Source: an uncultured Candidatus Melainabacteria bacterium
GTDB lineage: Bacteria; Cyanobacteriota; Vampirovibrionia; Gastranaerophilales; Gastranaerophilaceae
Length of the DNA: 64,000 nucleotides
NCBI GenBank assembly: GCA_934718135.1
Contig: CAKUZW010000003.1
Location: forward strand, 186,001 to 250,000
Direction: 5' to 3'
Within the stretch, counting starts at the first letter, position 1; every line of letters starts with the position of its first letter. Below the pieces are notes generated by a model. The model was not told where the DNA came from. It did not search any database and was given only the letters and a program-made list of their open reading frames with translations. Made by a program: the position numbers and the translations under genes. Shown one piece after another: positions 17,138 to 24,445 of the stretch.

Positions 17138-17806
17138 ATGAACACGAATAAAAACCCTGAAAAAATAAAAAATATGTTTGACGAAATCTCATCATATTAC
17201 GACACAATGAATAATGTAATTTCTTTTGGAATGCATTATTTAATCAAATATTTTGCAATAAAGGAACTCAATATTGAACCTCGTACAATGATTTTGGATT
17301 TGTGTTGCGGAACAGGAGATTTCACAAAAATTATTTCTAAATTTTACCCAAGAGCAAGGGTTATTGGGTTTGATATTTCTGAAAAAATGTTAAAGATTGC
17401 CAAACAAAAAAATCCGATAGGGGTATTTATGCAAGGGGATTGTACTGCATTACCATTTGAAGACGGTGAGTTTGACTATATTACAATGGGTTTTGGATTG
17501 CGAAATATTCAAAACAGAGAAAAGGCAATTGCTGAAATTTATAGAACATTAAAAAAAGGCGGAAAATTTCTTCAACTTGATTTTGGGGAACACAATTTTT
17601 TTAGCAAAATTTTTGATATTCTCGTGCCGTTTGAAGTCAAAATGTTGAAAAAAAATCCACAAAATTACAAATATCTGCTTGAGTCGAAAAATGAATTTCC
17701 TGAACCGGATAAACTAATTCAAGAATTCGAAAGTCATGGTTTTAAATATGTAAAAAAGTGCAGTTTTTTATTCGGCACAATCTCCGCTCAAATTATGCGA
17801 AAATAG
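17138..17806 (+). CDS. UbiE/MenG-type quinone methyltransferase
   Basis: SAM-dependent C-methyltransferase of ubiquinone/menaquinone synthesis. The 222-residue protein has the family start FDEISSYYDTMNNVISFG, SAM motif I LDLCCGTGDF (residues 53-62), motif II GFDISEKMLKIA and the family block LPFEDGEFDYITMGFGLRN. Length is slightly below the usual 230-250. It is divergent from the DUF4127-like gene, with only 44 bases between starts, so the promoters overlap. A strong hairpin at 17861-17890 ends it. MenG (demethylmenaquinone) is more likely than UbiE in an anaerobe, by inference only. Confidence 0.85.
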   Translation: MNTNKNPEKIKNMFDEISSYYDTMNNVISFGMHYLIKYFAIKELNIEPRTMILDLCCGTGDFTKIISKFYPRARVIGFDISEKMLKIAKQKNPIGVFMQGDCTALPFEDGEFDYITMGFGLRNIQNREKAIAEIYRTLKKGGKFLQLDFGEHNFFSKIFDILVPFEVKMLKKNPQNYKYLLESKNEFPEPDKLIQEFESHGFKYVKKCSFLFGTISAQIMRK

Positions 17807-17860
17807 GCTTTTCATCACCACTGGTGGACACTTTAAAACCCCTATAGCTTTAATCAAACA

Positions 17861-17890
17861 AAAGCAGCCACTTTATAAAGTGGCTGCTTT
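17861..17890. terminator. bidirectional hairpin terminator
   Basis: Inverted repeat AAAGCAGCCACTTT/AAAGTGGCTGCTTT (14-base arms, loop AT) between the convergent methyltransferase and hpf genes. Each side carries some A/T, so it can serve both strands. Confidence 0.85.
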
Positions 17891-17912
17891 CCAAATTTTA
17901 TTTAACCAAAAA

Positions 17913-18293
17913 CTAGTCTTCCATTGCTTTAATATCAGCAACTTCTTCTTCATCTTTTTCTTCTTGAACATCTGTACGGATAGAAGTTTTGTCTGAAGAG
18001 ATGTTTTTGTCTTTCAATTTAGTAATTTGTCTAGCTAATTTGTCTGCTAACAAATCAATACTTGCATACATTGATTCTGCAGCTTCTTCACAACGGATGC
18101 TGCCTGTATTTGTTTTACAACTAACTTCTGCAATATGTTTACCTTCTGCAGCAGGATTTTTAATTACAGACAAAACAACGTCAATTGCTTGAATTTGGTC
18201 GTAACGAGTAGCTATTTTACCGATTTTTTCTTTAACGTAAGCTTTAATTGCTTCTGTAATTTCAATGTTTCTTCCGTTTACGTATATGTGCAT
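17913..18293 (-). CDS. hpf: ribosome hibernation promoting factor (HPF/RaiA/LrtA family)
   Basis: Binds the 30S subunit and silences ribosomes in stationary phase. The 126 residues begin MHIYVNGRNIEITEAIKAYV and continue with the beta-alpha fold, including VVLSVIKNPAAEGKHIAEVSC and ESMYASIDLLADKLARQI, typical of the S30AE domain. The long cyanobacterial/Firmicute form has an extra C-terminal dimerisation domain; here only a charged tail (residues 100-126) follows, so this is a short form. GGAGG precedes the ATG. An extended -10 TGTTATACT lies inside an inverted repeat (18310-18329). Confidence 0.9.
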   Translation of the reverse strand: MHIYVNGRNIEITEAIKAYVKEKIGKIATRYDQIQAIDVVLSVIKNPAAEGKHIAEVSCKTNTGSIRCEEAAESMYASIDLLADKLARQITKLKDKNISSDKTSIRTDVQEEKDEEEVADIKAMED

Positions 18294-18309
18294 CTAAAAC
18301 CTCCAATTT

Positions 18310-18329
18310 TCTATACTGCTTTGTCAGTA
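18310..18329 (-). promoter_or_regulatory. hpf promoter -10 within an inverted repeat
   Basis: TATACTG-6-CAGTATA inverted repeat. The minus-strand -10 TATACT (18324-18329, extended TGT before it, TTTAAA 17 bases upstream as -35) lies in one arm and the predicted transcription start in the other. It could be an operator or a 5' mRNA hairpin. Confidence 0.5.
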
Positions 18330-18365
18330 TAACACAATTTATTTAAATTTTAAAGGGTAAAATGA

Positions 18366-18587
18366 TTATTCGTCAGCCAAAAATTGAGGTAATTCAACAT
18401 CCGGAGTTCCAATAACTCTAACCAATTCAAGAACTGAAGCTTTCATTTGGCACTTTTGCGATGAACCACTGAAAAAATCTCTATAAAAACAACCTTCGCA
18501 ATTGCAGCCTCTTTTGTAGCATTCAAGAGCCGTAGTTGTCCATCTTCTTACTGCAACTGCTCTTCCCATATCCCTACTTCTAAACAA
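18366..18587 (-). CDS. small Cys-motif protein, unknown
   Basis: A 73-residue protein with a compact cysteine motif CYKRGCNCEGCFY (residues 23-35), a further Cys in SQKCQMKAS, and a helical end SVLELVRVIGTPD. The W-T-T-x-A-L-E lead-in and the closely spaced cysteines suggest a small metal or iron-sulfur binding module; I believe similar short proteins occur in other bacteria but cannot name the family. No clear Shine-Dalgarno sequence is seen before ATG 18587, so a start a few codons later (Met7) is possible. It lies downstream of hpf's upstream region on the same strand and may be a separate transcript. Confidence 0.6.
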   Translation of the reverse strand: MFRSRDMGRAVAVRRWTTTALECYKRGCNCEGCFYRDFFSGSSQKCQMKASVLELVRVIGTPDVELPQFLADE

Positions 18588-18954
18588 TTTATAAAATCTC
18601 CACTTATCTGATTAACTAATAAAACTATATCTTAAAAAATATAAGTCTATATCTCCCCTAAAGCCGTCATATCAATAACTTACGACTTTATACTTTTATT
18701 ATAAAAAATAAGAGCTTTTTTTCAAGGCTAGAACATGCTGTTATGAAGTTTTGTAACAGTAGCCTAAAATGCAAATATATCAATGATTTTGGAAACTTGG
18801 TATCGCTAAAACCATGGTATATCATGTTCTTTAGAATTTTGACCCATGCAAAACCATGATATGACATGCATTTACATGGTTTTTATTCTCATTAAGATTT
18901 GTAAATAATTTTAAATATTCCACAGTTGGGCATGCCCAACTGTGGAATAAAAGA
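18588..18954. other. 367-base spacer with direct repeats and a palindrome
   Basis: No gene is supported. It holds a direct repeat AAAACCATG(G/A)TAT(A/G)(T/A)CATG at 18808-18826 and 18850-18868 (a third CATGG follows at 18875), and the perfect palindrome at 18916-18949. The rest is AT-rich. Confidence 0.6.
18916..18949. terminator. perfect 34-base palindrome, probable terminator
   Basis: TATTCCACAGTTGGGCA followed by its exact reverse complement (17+17, no loop). It lies six bases beyond the stop of the minus-strand XRE gene, so a terminator is likely. The tail on that strand is only moderately U-rich, and a protein-binding palindrome is possible. Confidence 0.65.
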
Positions 18955-19182
18955 CTAAAACGTAATATGTTCATCAATTAATTCAGACAAATTAATTTCA
19001 AAGATTTTTGACAGATTTCGAAGATAGAGCAAAGTCGGATTTGTCAAGCCTCGTTCAACCTTGCTGTAATAACTTTTATCAATATTTAATTTGTTGGCGA
19101 TATCATCTTGGGATAATTTTTTAATACTTCTCAAAATTTTTAATTTTATCCCTAACCGTTGTAAATATTCTTCATCAGTCAT
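18955..19182 (-). CDS. XRE-family HTH regulator, short (module 2)
   Basis: A 75-residue protein that is almost only a Cro/CI helix-turn-helix: LGIKLKILRSIKKLSQDDIANKLNI, DKSYYSKVERGLTNP and LRNLSKIFEINLSELI. Unlike the three other XRE proteins in the window it lacks the C-terminal helical tail. It is divergent from the long-leader prepilin at 19365 with 182 bases between. That spacer has a direct repeat AATAG(C/T)TTATA, a candidate operator. A perfect palindrome lies directly downstream. Confidence 0.8.
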   Translation of the reverse strand: MTDEEYLQRLGIKLKILRSIKKLSQDDIANKLNIDKSYYSKVERGLTNPTLLYLRNLSKIFEINLSELIDEHITF

Positions 19183-19214
19183 CTTTTCATTTTATGAAGT
19201 TGACTTATCTAAAA

Positions 19215-19247
19215 CAATAGCTTATATTAATTAAATAATAGTTTATA
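19215..19247. promoter_or_regulatory. direct repeat AATAGYTTATA, candidate operator
   Basis: CAATAGCTTATA and ATAATAGTTTATAA lie about 20 bases apart between XRE module 2 and its prepilin. A similar AAATAGTTTAT is found upstream of XRE module 3 (near 22207). Suggestive only. Confidence 0.3.
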
Positions 19248-19364
19248 AACCATTAAGCAAATATTAAAAACTATTTTGCATAGGGTTTATAGATGGCTTT
19301 TAAGGCAGAAGGAAAAAGGGAATAGGGGAATAAGTTCATTACGTAATAAAAGAAAGGAATAAGT

Positions 19365-20471
19365 ATGAAGAAAATTTTTAAGGGAATAAGGGAAAAGGAA
19401 CAAGGAAATAAGTTCGTTACAAAAGATATTATACATGTCATTACGAGGAACAATATTGAACAAGAAGGACAAAAATCTATACGAAGTGACGTAGTAATCC
19501 CTAACAAATTAGGAAATGGTGAGACTTGTCAGGGATTGCGACACTGGAGACTGTTGTCTAACTTGAAAAATAACTTTTCAAAACTCGTTCGCAATGACAT
19601 GGGGCGTCATCCTGAGGGCGATAGCCCGAAGGATCTAAGTACAAATACGAACCTTAAAATCTCACCTGAATTTGTAAGTGATAAAAATAGGCTGGATTGC
19701 TTCGCATTCGCTCGCAATGACGAAAAAACTGTAACGAACTTATTCCCTTATTTCCCTATTTCCTTGTCCCTTAATAAAAAGTTAAGGAGATTCCGGATCA
19801 AGTCCGGAATGACATTTATTAAACAACCGGCATTTACATTAGCAGAGGTATTAATCACCCTTGGAATCATCGGAGTGGTTGCGGCGATGACTATTCCTGG
19901 TTTGATAACGAAATACCATAGACATGTTGTGGAAACAAAATTGGTTAAGTTTGACTCAATAATAAATCAGGCAGTGAGGATGTCGATTGCAGAAAATGAT
20001 GATTTAGTGTTCACTCCTCCCGAAGACGGTGTTGATAAAGCAAAGTATTTGAAAGATTGGTTTGATGAAAATCTTATGAAATATATAAAGGGAGATTATG
20101 ATGGGGGAGTGATTCGTAATAGATACTATAAAATTATTTTTCATGACGGTACGGGGTTTGTTGCTTATATTCCTGACGCTGGTTCAAATATTTACTTCTT
20201 TTATTGTTTGGAAGCGAAGGATAAATCTTGTAAGCCGGAAAGTTTTGACGGGAAAAATACTTTTTTATATACGTATGAACCTAGTCAAAAGGCTGTTTTC
20301 CCCGGAAGTTATTATGTCACGGATGTGAATAAATTGAAGTATGGATTTGGGCAAGATAAGAGTTATGCAGGTGGTTGTTATCAAACAAACAGAACTGATC
20401 GTCATATGTGCACCCAATTAATTAAACAAAACGGTTGGAAAATTCCTGACGATTATCCTTGGATTAAATAA
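19365..20471 (+). CDS. prepilin-like protein with a 156-residue repeat-encoded leader (module 2)
   Basis: A 368-residue frame with a good start (GAAAGGAATAAGT before ATG 19365) that begins MKKIFKGIREKE like the prepilin at 8607. It then reads through a complete 397-base repeat composite before reaching PA/FTLAE at residue 157, a pilin helix (LITLGIIGVVAAM) and a body of about 200 residues ending NGWKIPDDYPWIK. Normal class III leaders are 5-25 residues. The repeat peptide contains ITRNNIEQE, NGETCQGL, EFVSDKNRLDCFAF and NLFPYFPISL, all coded by repeat DNA. No stop interrupts it. Whether the long leader is exported or an internal start is used is unknown; the pilin domain itself is intact. Confidence 0.8.
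   Translation: MKKIFKGIREKEQGNKFVTKDIIHVITRNNIEQEGQKSIRSDVVIPNKLGNGETCQGLRHWRLLSNLKNNFSKLVRNDMGRHPEGDSPKDLSTNTNLKISPEFVSDKNRLDCFAFARNDEKTVTNLFPYFPISLSLNKKLRRFRIKSGMTFIKQPAFTLAEVLITLGIIGVVAAMTIPGLITKYHRHVVETKLVKFDSIINQAVRMSIAENDDLVFTPPEDGVDKAKYLKDWFDENLMKYIKGDYDGGVIRNRYYKIIFHDGTGFVAYIPDAGSNIYFFYCLEAKDKSCKPESFDGKNTFLYTYEPSQKAVFPGSYYVTDVNKLKYGFGQDKSYAGGCYQTNRTDRHMCTQLIKQNGWKIPDDYPWIK
19378..19774. repeat. composite repeat A with inverted purine-rich ends, inside the prepilin gene
   Basis: Left end TTAAGGGAATAAGGG...AATAAGTTCGTTAC (19378-19420) and its inverted copy GTAACGAACTTATTCCC...CCCTTAA (19731-19774). Between them lie four palindromic units: GTCATTACGAGG...GTAGTAATCC (19437-19500), GGATTGCGACACTGG...TTCGCAATGAC (19534-19598), GTCATCCTGAGG...CGAAGGATCT (19606-19636) and GGATTGCTTCG...CTCGCAATGAC (19693-19721). 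A further AGATTCCGGATCAAGTCCGGAATGAC unit in pieces follows at 19788-19813. Confidence 0.9.
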
Positions 20472-20781
20472 TATATTGAGATGCGGCGGCAATTTTGCCG
20501 CCGCATCTCTCTTGTTATCGGCAACTTTAATCAGGTCATGCAGGTCTGATTTGTAGCCGTTCTGCATCCTGCTGCTTTGTTTGCATGTCCGCTATAATCG
20601 CGAAAGAAATTCAGCACTATGGATACAAAATTTTTGAGGGTCTAATGTATATTTCTAATATATTATTTTTCATTTAATTTAACATTACCTGTTTGGTTAA
20701 TTTTTCTCAAATAAAACTTGTCCTTTTGCTCAATGGATTTTTTATTTTTTAATAAAAATAATTTAGAAAAAGGAGAAATAT
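20472..20781. other. 310-base spacer after prepilin, with terminator
   Basis: Holds the terminator at 20478-20509; beyond that I see no gene. A short GC-richer stretch (20520-20620) has no recognised structure. AAGGAG before 20782 is the ribosome site of the next gene. Confidence 0.5.
20478..20509 (+). terminator. hairpin terminator of prepilin module 2
   Basis: GAGATGCGGCGGCAA-TT-TTGCCGCCGCATCTC, a perfect 15-base stem followed by TCTTGTTA, nine bases after the prepilin stop. Confidence 0.85.
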
Positions 20782-21804
20782 ATGGCGTGTAAAATGCTAT
20801 TTTTTGACTATCGCGAATCTGAGAAACAATTTTTTAAGGACCATAATTTAGATTATTTTGATATTGAATTTTTTAGTCAACCATTGAATGAAGAAACTGT
20901 GAATTTATTATCGGAAGATGATTTGAACGAGGTTATGGTTATTAGTATTTTTACAACTTCGTATATTAATAAAAATGTTTTAGACAAATTTAGAAATTTG
21001 CGAATAATTTCAACCCGTTCAACAGGTTTTAGTCATATCGAAATGACTCCATGTATTGAAAAAAATATTGCACTAATAAACGTTGAGGGTTATGCTTGCA
21101 GGTCAGTTGCTCAATTTACTTTTACAATAATATTGATGCTTGTTAGACATTTGCTTCCGGCAATAGAATCGGTAAGACGTGGAGTTTGTGTTTTGTCTAG
21201 TTTCACAGGACAAGATCCGAATTCATTGATTTTGGGTGTTGTTGGTACAGGGTCTATCGGTTGTGCAGTGTGCGAAATTGCTTCAAGTTTGGGAATGAAA
21301 ATACTTGCTTATGATTCTTCTCCTAAAAAAGAATTGGTGAAAAAATATAAGGTTGAATATGTTGATTTTAATGAATTGCTCTCTAAATCTGATGTTATAA
21401 CCTTGCATATGCCATATTGTAAAGATAATCATCACCTGATTTCAGAAAAAGAGTTAAAAAAAATGAAAGATGGGGCATATTTTGTAAATACTTCACGGGG
21501 AGAACTTGTGAATTTGAATGATTTACTTAAATATGTAAAAAATGGACATATTAAAGGGGTTGGACTCGATGTTGTAACTTGTCTTGACTCATTTTGTCTT
21601 GAAGAAGTTAAAATTAATAAGAAACAAATTTTGCAGTGCCTTGAAGAATCAAGGGTTGTGCAAGAATTAAATAAACAGCCAAATGTAATTATTACTCCAC
21701 ATATTGCTTATGATACGCAAGAATCTATTGATTTTGTGTTGGACCAGACGTTTGTTGGGATAAAAGATTTTATGTATGGAGGAACAAAATACAGAGTTTT
21801 TTAG
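20782..21804 (+). CDS. D-isomer 2-hydroxyacid dehydrogenase (D-lactate dehydrogenase-like)
   Basis: NAD-dependent reduction of a 2-ketoacid such as pyruvate, a fermentation end step. The 340 residues show ISTRSTGFSHIE, the NAD site GVVGTGSIGCAVCE (Gly155-Gly160), catalytic Arg239 in NTSRGELVN and catalytic His307 in TPHIAYDT. At GLDVV (261-265), where the catalytic Glu usually follows (DVxE), the residue is Thr266, so activity or ion-pair partner may differ. Several unusual Cys residues are present. AAGGAG lies before the ATG. It overlaps the convergent XRE gene by four bases. Confidence 0.85.
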   Translation: MACKMLFFDYRESEKQFFKDHNLDYFDIEFFSQPLNEETVNLLSEDDLNEVMVISIFTTSYINKNVLDKFRNLRIISTRSTGFSHIEMTPCIEKNIALINVEGYACRSVAQFTFTIILMLVRHLLPAIESVRRGVCVLSSFTGQDPNSLILGVVGTGSIGCAVCEIASSLGMKILAYDSSPKKELVKKYKVEYVDFNELLSKSDVITLHMPYCKDNHHLISEKELKKMKDGAYFVNTSRGELVNLNDLLKYVKNGHIKGVGLDVVTCLDSFCLEEVKINKKQILQCLEESRVVQELNKQPNVIITPHIAYDTQESIDFVLDQTFVGIKDFMYGGTKYRVF

Positions 21805-22121
21805 AACTCGTATTGCATTGATTTGTAAATTCTGTAGATAAATTTTAGAAATTTTTTATCAGATTTAATTTTGTGAATAATTTCATTTTCCATTTCGACA
21901 TCATTTGTTGGTTCAAAATAGTAAAATTCGTAAGGTTGAACTTTTAGCACTTCACCTAATTTTTGCAATGTATCAGGCGAAGGAGAAAATTTGCCTGTTT
22001 CTATATAACTTAGACTTTGTGGTTCAATTCCAATCAATTCGGCAAGTTGTTCTTGCGTGAACTTTTTATTTTTCCGAATTGCTTTTATCCTTTGCCCCAA
22101 AAGTATCTTTATATCTTTCAT
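21801..22121 (-). CDS. XRE-family HTH regulator (module 3)
   Basis: A 106-residue protein: helix-turn-helix over residues 8-62 (IKAIRKNKKFTQEQLAELIGI, SLSYIETGKFSPSP, LQKLGEVLKV) and a C-terminal helical tail with MENEIIHKIKSDKKFLKFIYRIYK, matching the size and layout of the XRE proteins at 9560 and 34963. A perfect inverted repeat CTAAATTA-4-TAATTTAG starts 16 bases upstream of its ATG, as expected for self-repression. The prepilin at 22862 is its divergent neighbour across a repeat-filled spacer. Confidence 0.83.
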   Translation of the reverse strand: MKDIKILLGQRIKAIRKNKKFTQEQLAELIGIEPQSLSYIETGKFSPSPDTLQKLGEVLKVQPYEFYYFEPTNDVEMENEIIHKIKSDKKFLKFIYRIYKSMQYEF

Positions 22122-22136
22122 AATCCTAACCTTTTT

Positions 22137-22156
22137 CTAAATTATTACTAATTTAG
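22137..22156. promoter_or_regulatory. inverted repeat, candidate XRE operator
   Basis: CTAAATTA-TTAC-TAATTTAG, a perfect 8+8 palindrome just upstream of the XRE gene of module 3. Position and symmetry suit a dimeric Cro/CI-type repressor. Confidence 0.45.
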
Positions 22157-22334
22157 GACGATTAAAAAATAAATAATATATTTAAATATATTGATTAATT
22201 CAAACAAATAGTTTATGATTAATAAATAAATTGTTTAAATTTTTGAGGAATATAAATGTTTTGGATTAAGAAAAATGTTTATTTTAAGGGAAAAGGAAAA
22301 TAAGTTCATTACGTCATAAAAGAAAGGAATAAGT

Positions 22335-22353
22335 ATGAAAGATAAAAATAAAT
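22335..22353 (+). pseudogene. orphan prepilin start (MKDKNK then stop)
   Basis: AGAAAGGAATAAGT followed by ATG and five codons, then TGA. The same 40-base lead (AATAAGTTCATTACGT...ATAAAAGAAAGGAATAAGT) precedes the intact prepilin at 19365, and the codons ATGAAAGATAA.AATAAA recur at the working start 22862. It looks like an old start of the module-3 prepilin, cut off by repeat insertion. Confidence 0.5.
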
Positions 22354-22366
22354 GAATCACACTAAT

Positions 22367-22492
22367 GTCATTCTGAAAGCTTAGAAAATTTGTAAGGAAG
22401 TATGAGCACTAAATTTTCTTGCTATTCAGAAGCTATCAATGTTGATTTATTACAAATCAAATGGATAGACTCTGAATCAAGTTCAAGGTGAC
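22367..22492 (-). repeat. R3 repeat, copy 1 (126 bases, inverted orientation)
   Basis: Reverse complement of the units at 34612-34759 and 62655-62804. Ends are GTCATTCTGAAAGC and AAGGTGAC (GTCACCTTGA on the other strand). It lacks the ACGAGCG.AAGCGAAGTGCG segment of the other copies. Confidence 0.85.
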
Positions 22493-22561
22493 ACCTCAAT
22501 AGTCGTCATTCTGAGGCTTTAGCCGAAGGATCTACAAACACTAAACCATGTCATTACGAGA

Positions 22562-22663
22562 ACGAACCGAGCAGAGTGCGGAGCTGTCTGCCAAAACGAT
22601 AGGCTGTCCGCAGGACATATTTGGCAGACACGGAGTCACGTTTATGGCGAGGTGAAGTGTCAG
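22562..22663 (-). repeat. 102-base segment, inverted copy of 28681-28782
   Basis: Reading base by base I find 101 of 102 matches to the reverse complement of 28681-28782. It folds on itself: GTCTGCCAAA pairs with TTTGGCAGAC and the inner TGTCC with GGACA. Confidence 0.9.
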
Positions 22664-22727
22664 ACAGAAACACAACGTGACGTAGTAATCCATAACAAAT
22701 TATGCAAATAGACAAATTCTTTTGTTC

Positions 22728-22766
22728 ACTTTTTCTTTTTTGTTTCGAAGAAAAAAGAAAAAGTGG
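22728..22766. repeat. A/T-rich hairpin
   Basis: CACTTTTTCTTTTTT and AAAAAAGAAAAAGTG face each other around GTTTCGAAG. Followed by another palindrome GGGGCAAAGCCCC at 22812-22824. Terminator-like or part of the repeat block. Confidence 0.5.
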
Positions 22767-22861
22767 AACCGAAAAAGAAAAACACGACTGATTAAATGGC
22801 TCGAGTTATCAGGGGCAAAGCCCCCGAACCCCTATTTAGAACAAAAAGAAAGGATGTAAAA

Positions 22862-23584
22862 ATGAAAGATAACAATAAAACGAATTACACCAATGTCACT
22901 CTGCTCGTGCGACTCAGAATGACGGCTTTTACTTTAGCTGAGGTCCTCATAACTCTTGGCATAATCGGCATTGTGGCGGCGTTGACTATTCCGGGGCTTA
23001 TGACAAATTACAAAAAACACAAAATCGAGTCAAAGTTATCTAAAGCTGTTTCTACGATTAATCAGGTTATAAAACAATCTGAGGCGGAGAATGGGGAAAT
23101 GGAAACTTGGGATAAAACACTTACTCCTGTTCAATATATAGATAAATACATTCGTCCGTATGTAAAAATAAACCAAATATGTGAGGGCCAAGGTTCTTGT
23201 GGTTTTAAAAATTCTCCGAATATATACCAAATGCTTAATCATAATTATGGTGGATATAATAGTCCTTTCAATAACGGTCGAGTTCCGTTTATTTTAATGG
23301 ATGGGGTGATGTATGCATGGGGTAGTATAATAGCTGATGGTAGGTTAGATAGTAGAAACATTATTATAATAGACATAAATGGTTCAGAAGGTCCAAACAC
23401 TCTGGGACAGGATGTCTTTTTCTTAAAAAGGATTGAAGAGGAAGATTCAATAATCCCTTATGGAGCTGATTTGCCACAAAGTGCCATCGCAGATGATTGC
23501 AAGAAAAACGGATATGGGTTGTATTGTGCCGCATTAATTCGTCAAAACGGTTGGAAAATCCCGAAGGGTTATCCGTTGAATTAG
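22862..23584 (+). CDS. prepilin-like protein, 22-residue leader (module 3)
   Basis: A 240-residue protein when started at ATG 22862, which has AGAAAGGATGTAAAA before it, the same lead as the prepilin at 34564. The leader MKDNNKTNYTNVTLLVRLRMTA ends at Ala before FTLAE (Glu at +5), followed by the hydrophobic helix. The leader codons GTCACTCTGC...CTCAGAATGAC are a short palindromic unit of the GTCATTCTGA repeat type. The body has the DINGSEGPNTLGQDVF block and ends NGWKIPKGYPLN. A frame opening at 22796 in repeat DNA is not used. Likely pilus or pseudopilus subunit; module partner is the XRE at 21801. Confidence 0.83.
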   Translation: MKDNNKTNYTNVTLLVRLRMTAFTLAEVLITLGIIGIVAALTIPGLMTNYKKHKIESKLSKAVSTINQVIKQSEAENGEMETWDKTLTPVQYIDKYIRPYVKINQICEGQGSCGFKNSPNIYQMLNHNYGGYNSPFNNGRVPFILMDGVMYAWGSIIADGRLDSRNIIIIDINGSEGPNTLGQDVFFLKRIEEEDSIIPYGADLPQSAIADDCKKNGYGLYCAALIRQNGWKIPKGYPLN

Positions 23585-23683
23585 AAAATGCAAGTATCTC
23601 ATATTTTTTAATAAGTGTTTTTATTTAACAATTTGATTTCAACTTCAATTTTGTGCTAATATGCAGTTAAAGGTAGGCATATT

Positions 23684-24445
23684 ATGATACATAGAAAATC
23701 AAGAGATGAAATTAAAAGAATGAAACACGCCGGATACATTGTTGCTCTTGTTCACCAAAAGATGAAAGAGGTTGTTGTTCCGGGAATTTCTACAAAAGAA
23801 TTAGATGAAATTGCGATGAAAATAATTAAGGAAAATCGTGCTATTCCTACATTTTTAGGTTATTCAGGTTTTCCTGCTTGTATTTGTACTTCAATTAATG
23901 AACAAGTTGTACATGGAATTCCTTCTGAAAATGTAATTTTAAAAGAAGGGGATATCATTGCAATTGATGTTGGTGCTACTTATGGTGGTATGGTTGGAGA
24001 TAGTGCTTGGTCATATAGAGTTGGGCAAGTTTCTCCTGAAGTTGATAAACTTATGAAAACAACCGAAGAATCCTTGTATGCAGGAATTGAACAAATGCGT
24101 CCGGGAAATGTTTTGGATGACATTTCTAAAGCGGTTGAAGCTGTTGCTAATCGTGAAGGTTACGGAATTGTTCGTCAATATGGTGGTCATGGTGTAGGTC
24201 ATGAAATGCATGAAGATCCGTTCTTGTTCAACTATAGTGTAGGTGACAATACTTTAATCAAATCAAATATGGCTATTGCAATTGAACCAATGTTGAATTT
24301 GGGCGGGGATGATGTTGTTGTCAATGAAAAAGACGGTTGGACTGTAAGTACAAAAGACGGAAAACCTTCTGCTCACTTTGAACATACCGTAATTGCAACT
24401 GATGACGGACCAATTATTACAACCACCTTAAATCAGGAGATTTAG
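23684..24445 (+). CDS. map: methionine aminopeptidase, type I
   Basis: Cytosolic dimetal peptidase removing the initiator methionine. The 253 residues show VHGIPS, AIDVGATYGGMVGDSAW (metal Asp), GHGVGHEMHEDPF (metal His), AIEPMLNLG (metal Glu) and FEHTVIATDDGP, the full set of type Ia ligands. Length is normal. The N-terminal SH3-binding zinc extension of some types is absent. The stop is immediately followed by the ATG of the next gene, so they are probably co-expressed. Confidence 0.96.
   Translation: MIHRKSRDEIKRMKHAGYIVALVHQKMKEVVVPGISTKELDEIAMKIIKENRAIPTFLGYSGFPACICTSINEQVVHGIPSENVILKEGDIIAIDVGATYGGMVGDSAWSYRVGQVSPEVDKLMKTTEESLYAGIEQMRPGNVLDDISKAVEAVANREGYGIVRQYGGHGVGHEMHEDPFLFNYSVGDNTLIKSNMAIAIEPMLNLGGDDVVVNEKDGWTVSTKDGKPSAHFEHTVIATDDGPIITTTLNQEI

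Larger units (their letters stand above)
22282..22691. repeat. repeat block B in the XRE/prepilin spacer
   Basis: Starts with the purine-rich end TTTTAAGGGAAAAGG...AAGTTCATTACG (22282-22313) and contains an orphan ribosome site and ATG (22321-22353). It continues with the 126-base R3 unit (22367-22492), GTCATTCTGAGG...CGAAGGATCT (22505-22533) and GTCATTACGAG...GTAGTAATCC (22550-22691). I see no inverted right end, so it looks incomplete compared with composites A and C. Confidence 0.85.

Noticed and set aside
17094..17207. Longer DUF4127-like protein starting at 17207
   Set aside because: It would overlap the start of the divergent methyltransferase; the conserved N-terminus begins at 17093.
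22796..22861. Upstream extension of the module-3 prepilin (MARVIRGKAPEP...)
   Set aside because: It lies in repeat DNA (GGGGCAAAGCCCC unit) and lacks a ribosome site, while ATG 22862 has AGAAAGGATG with the same lead as another prepilin.
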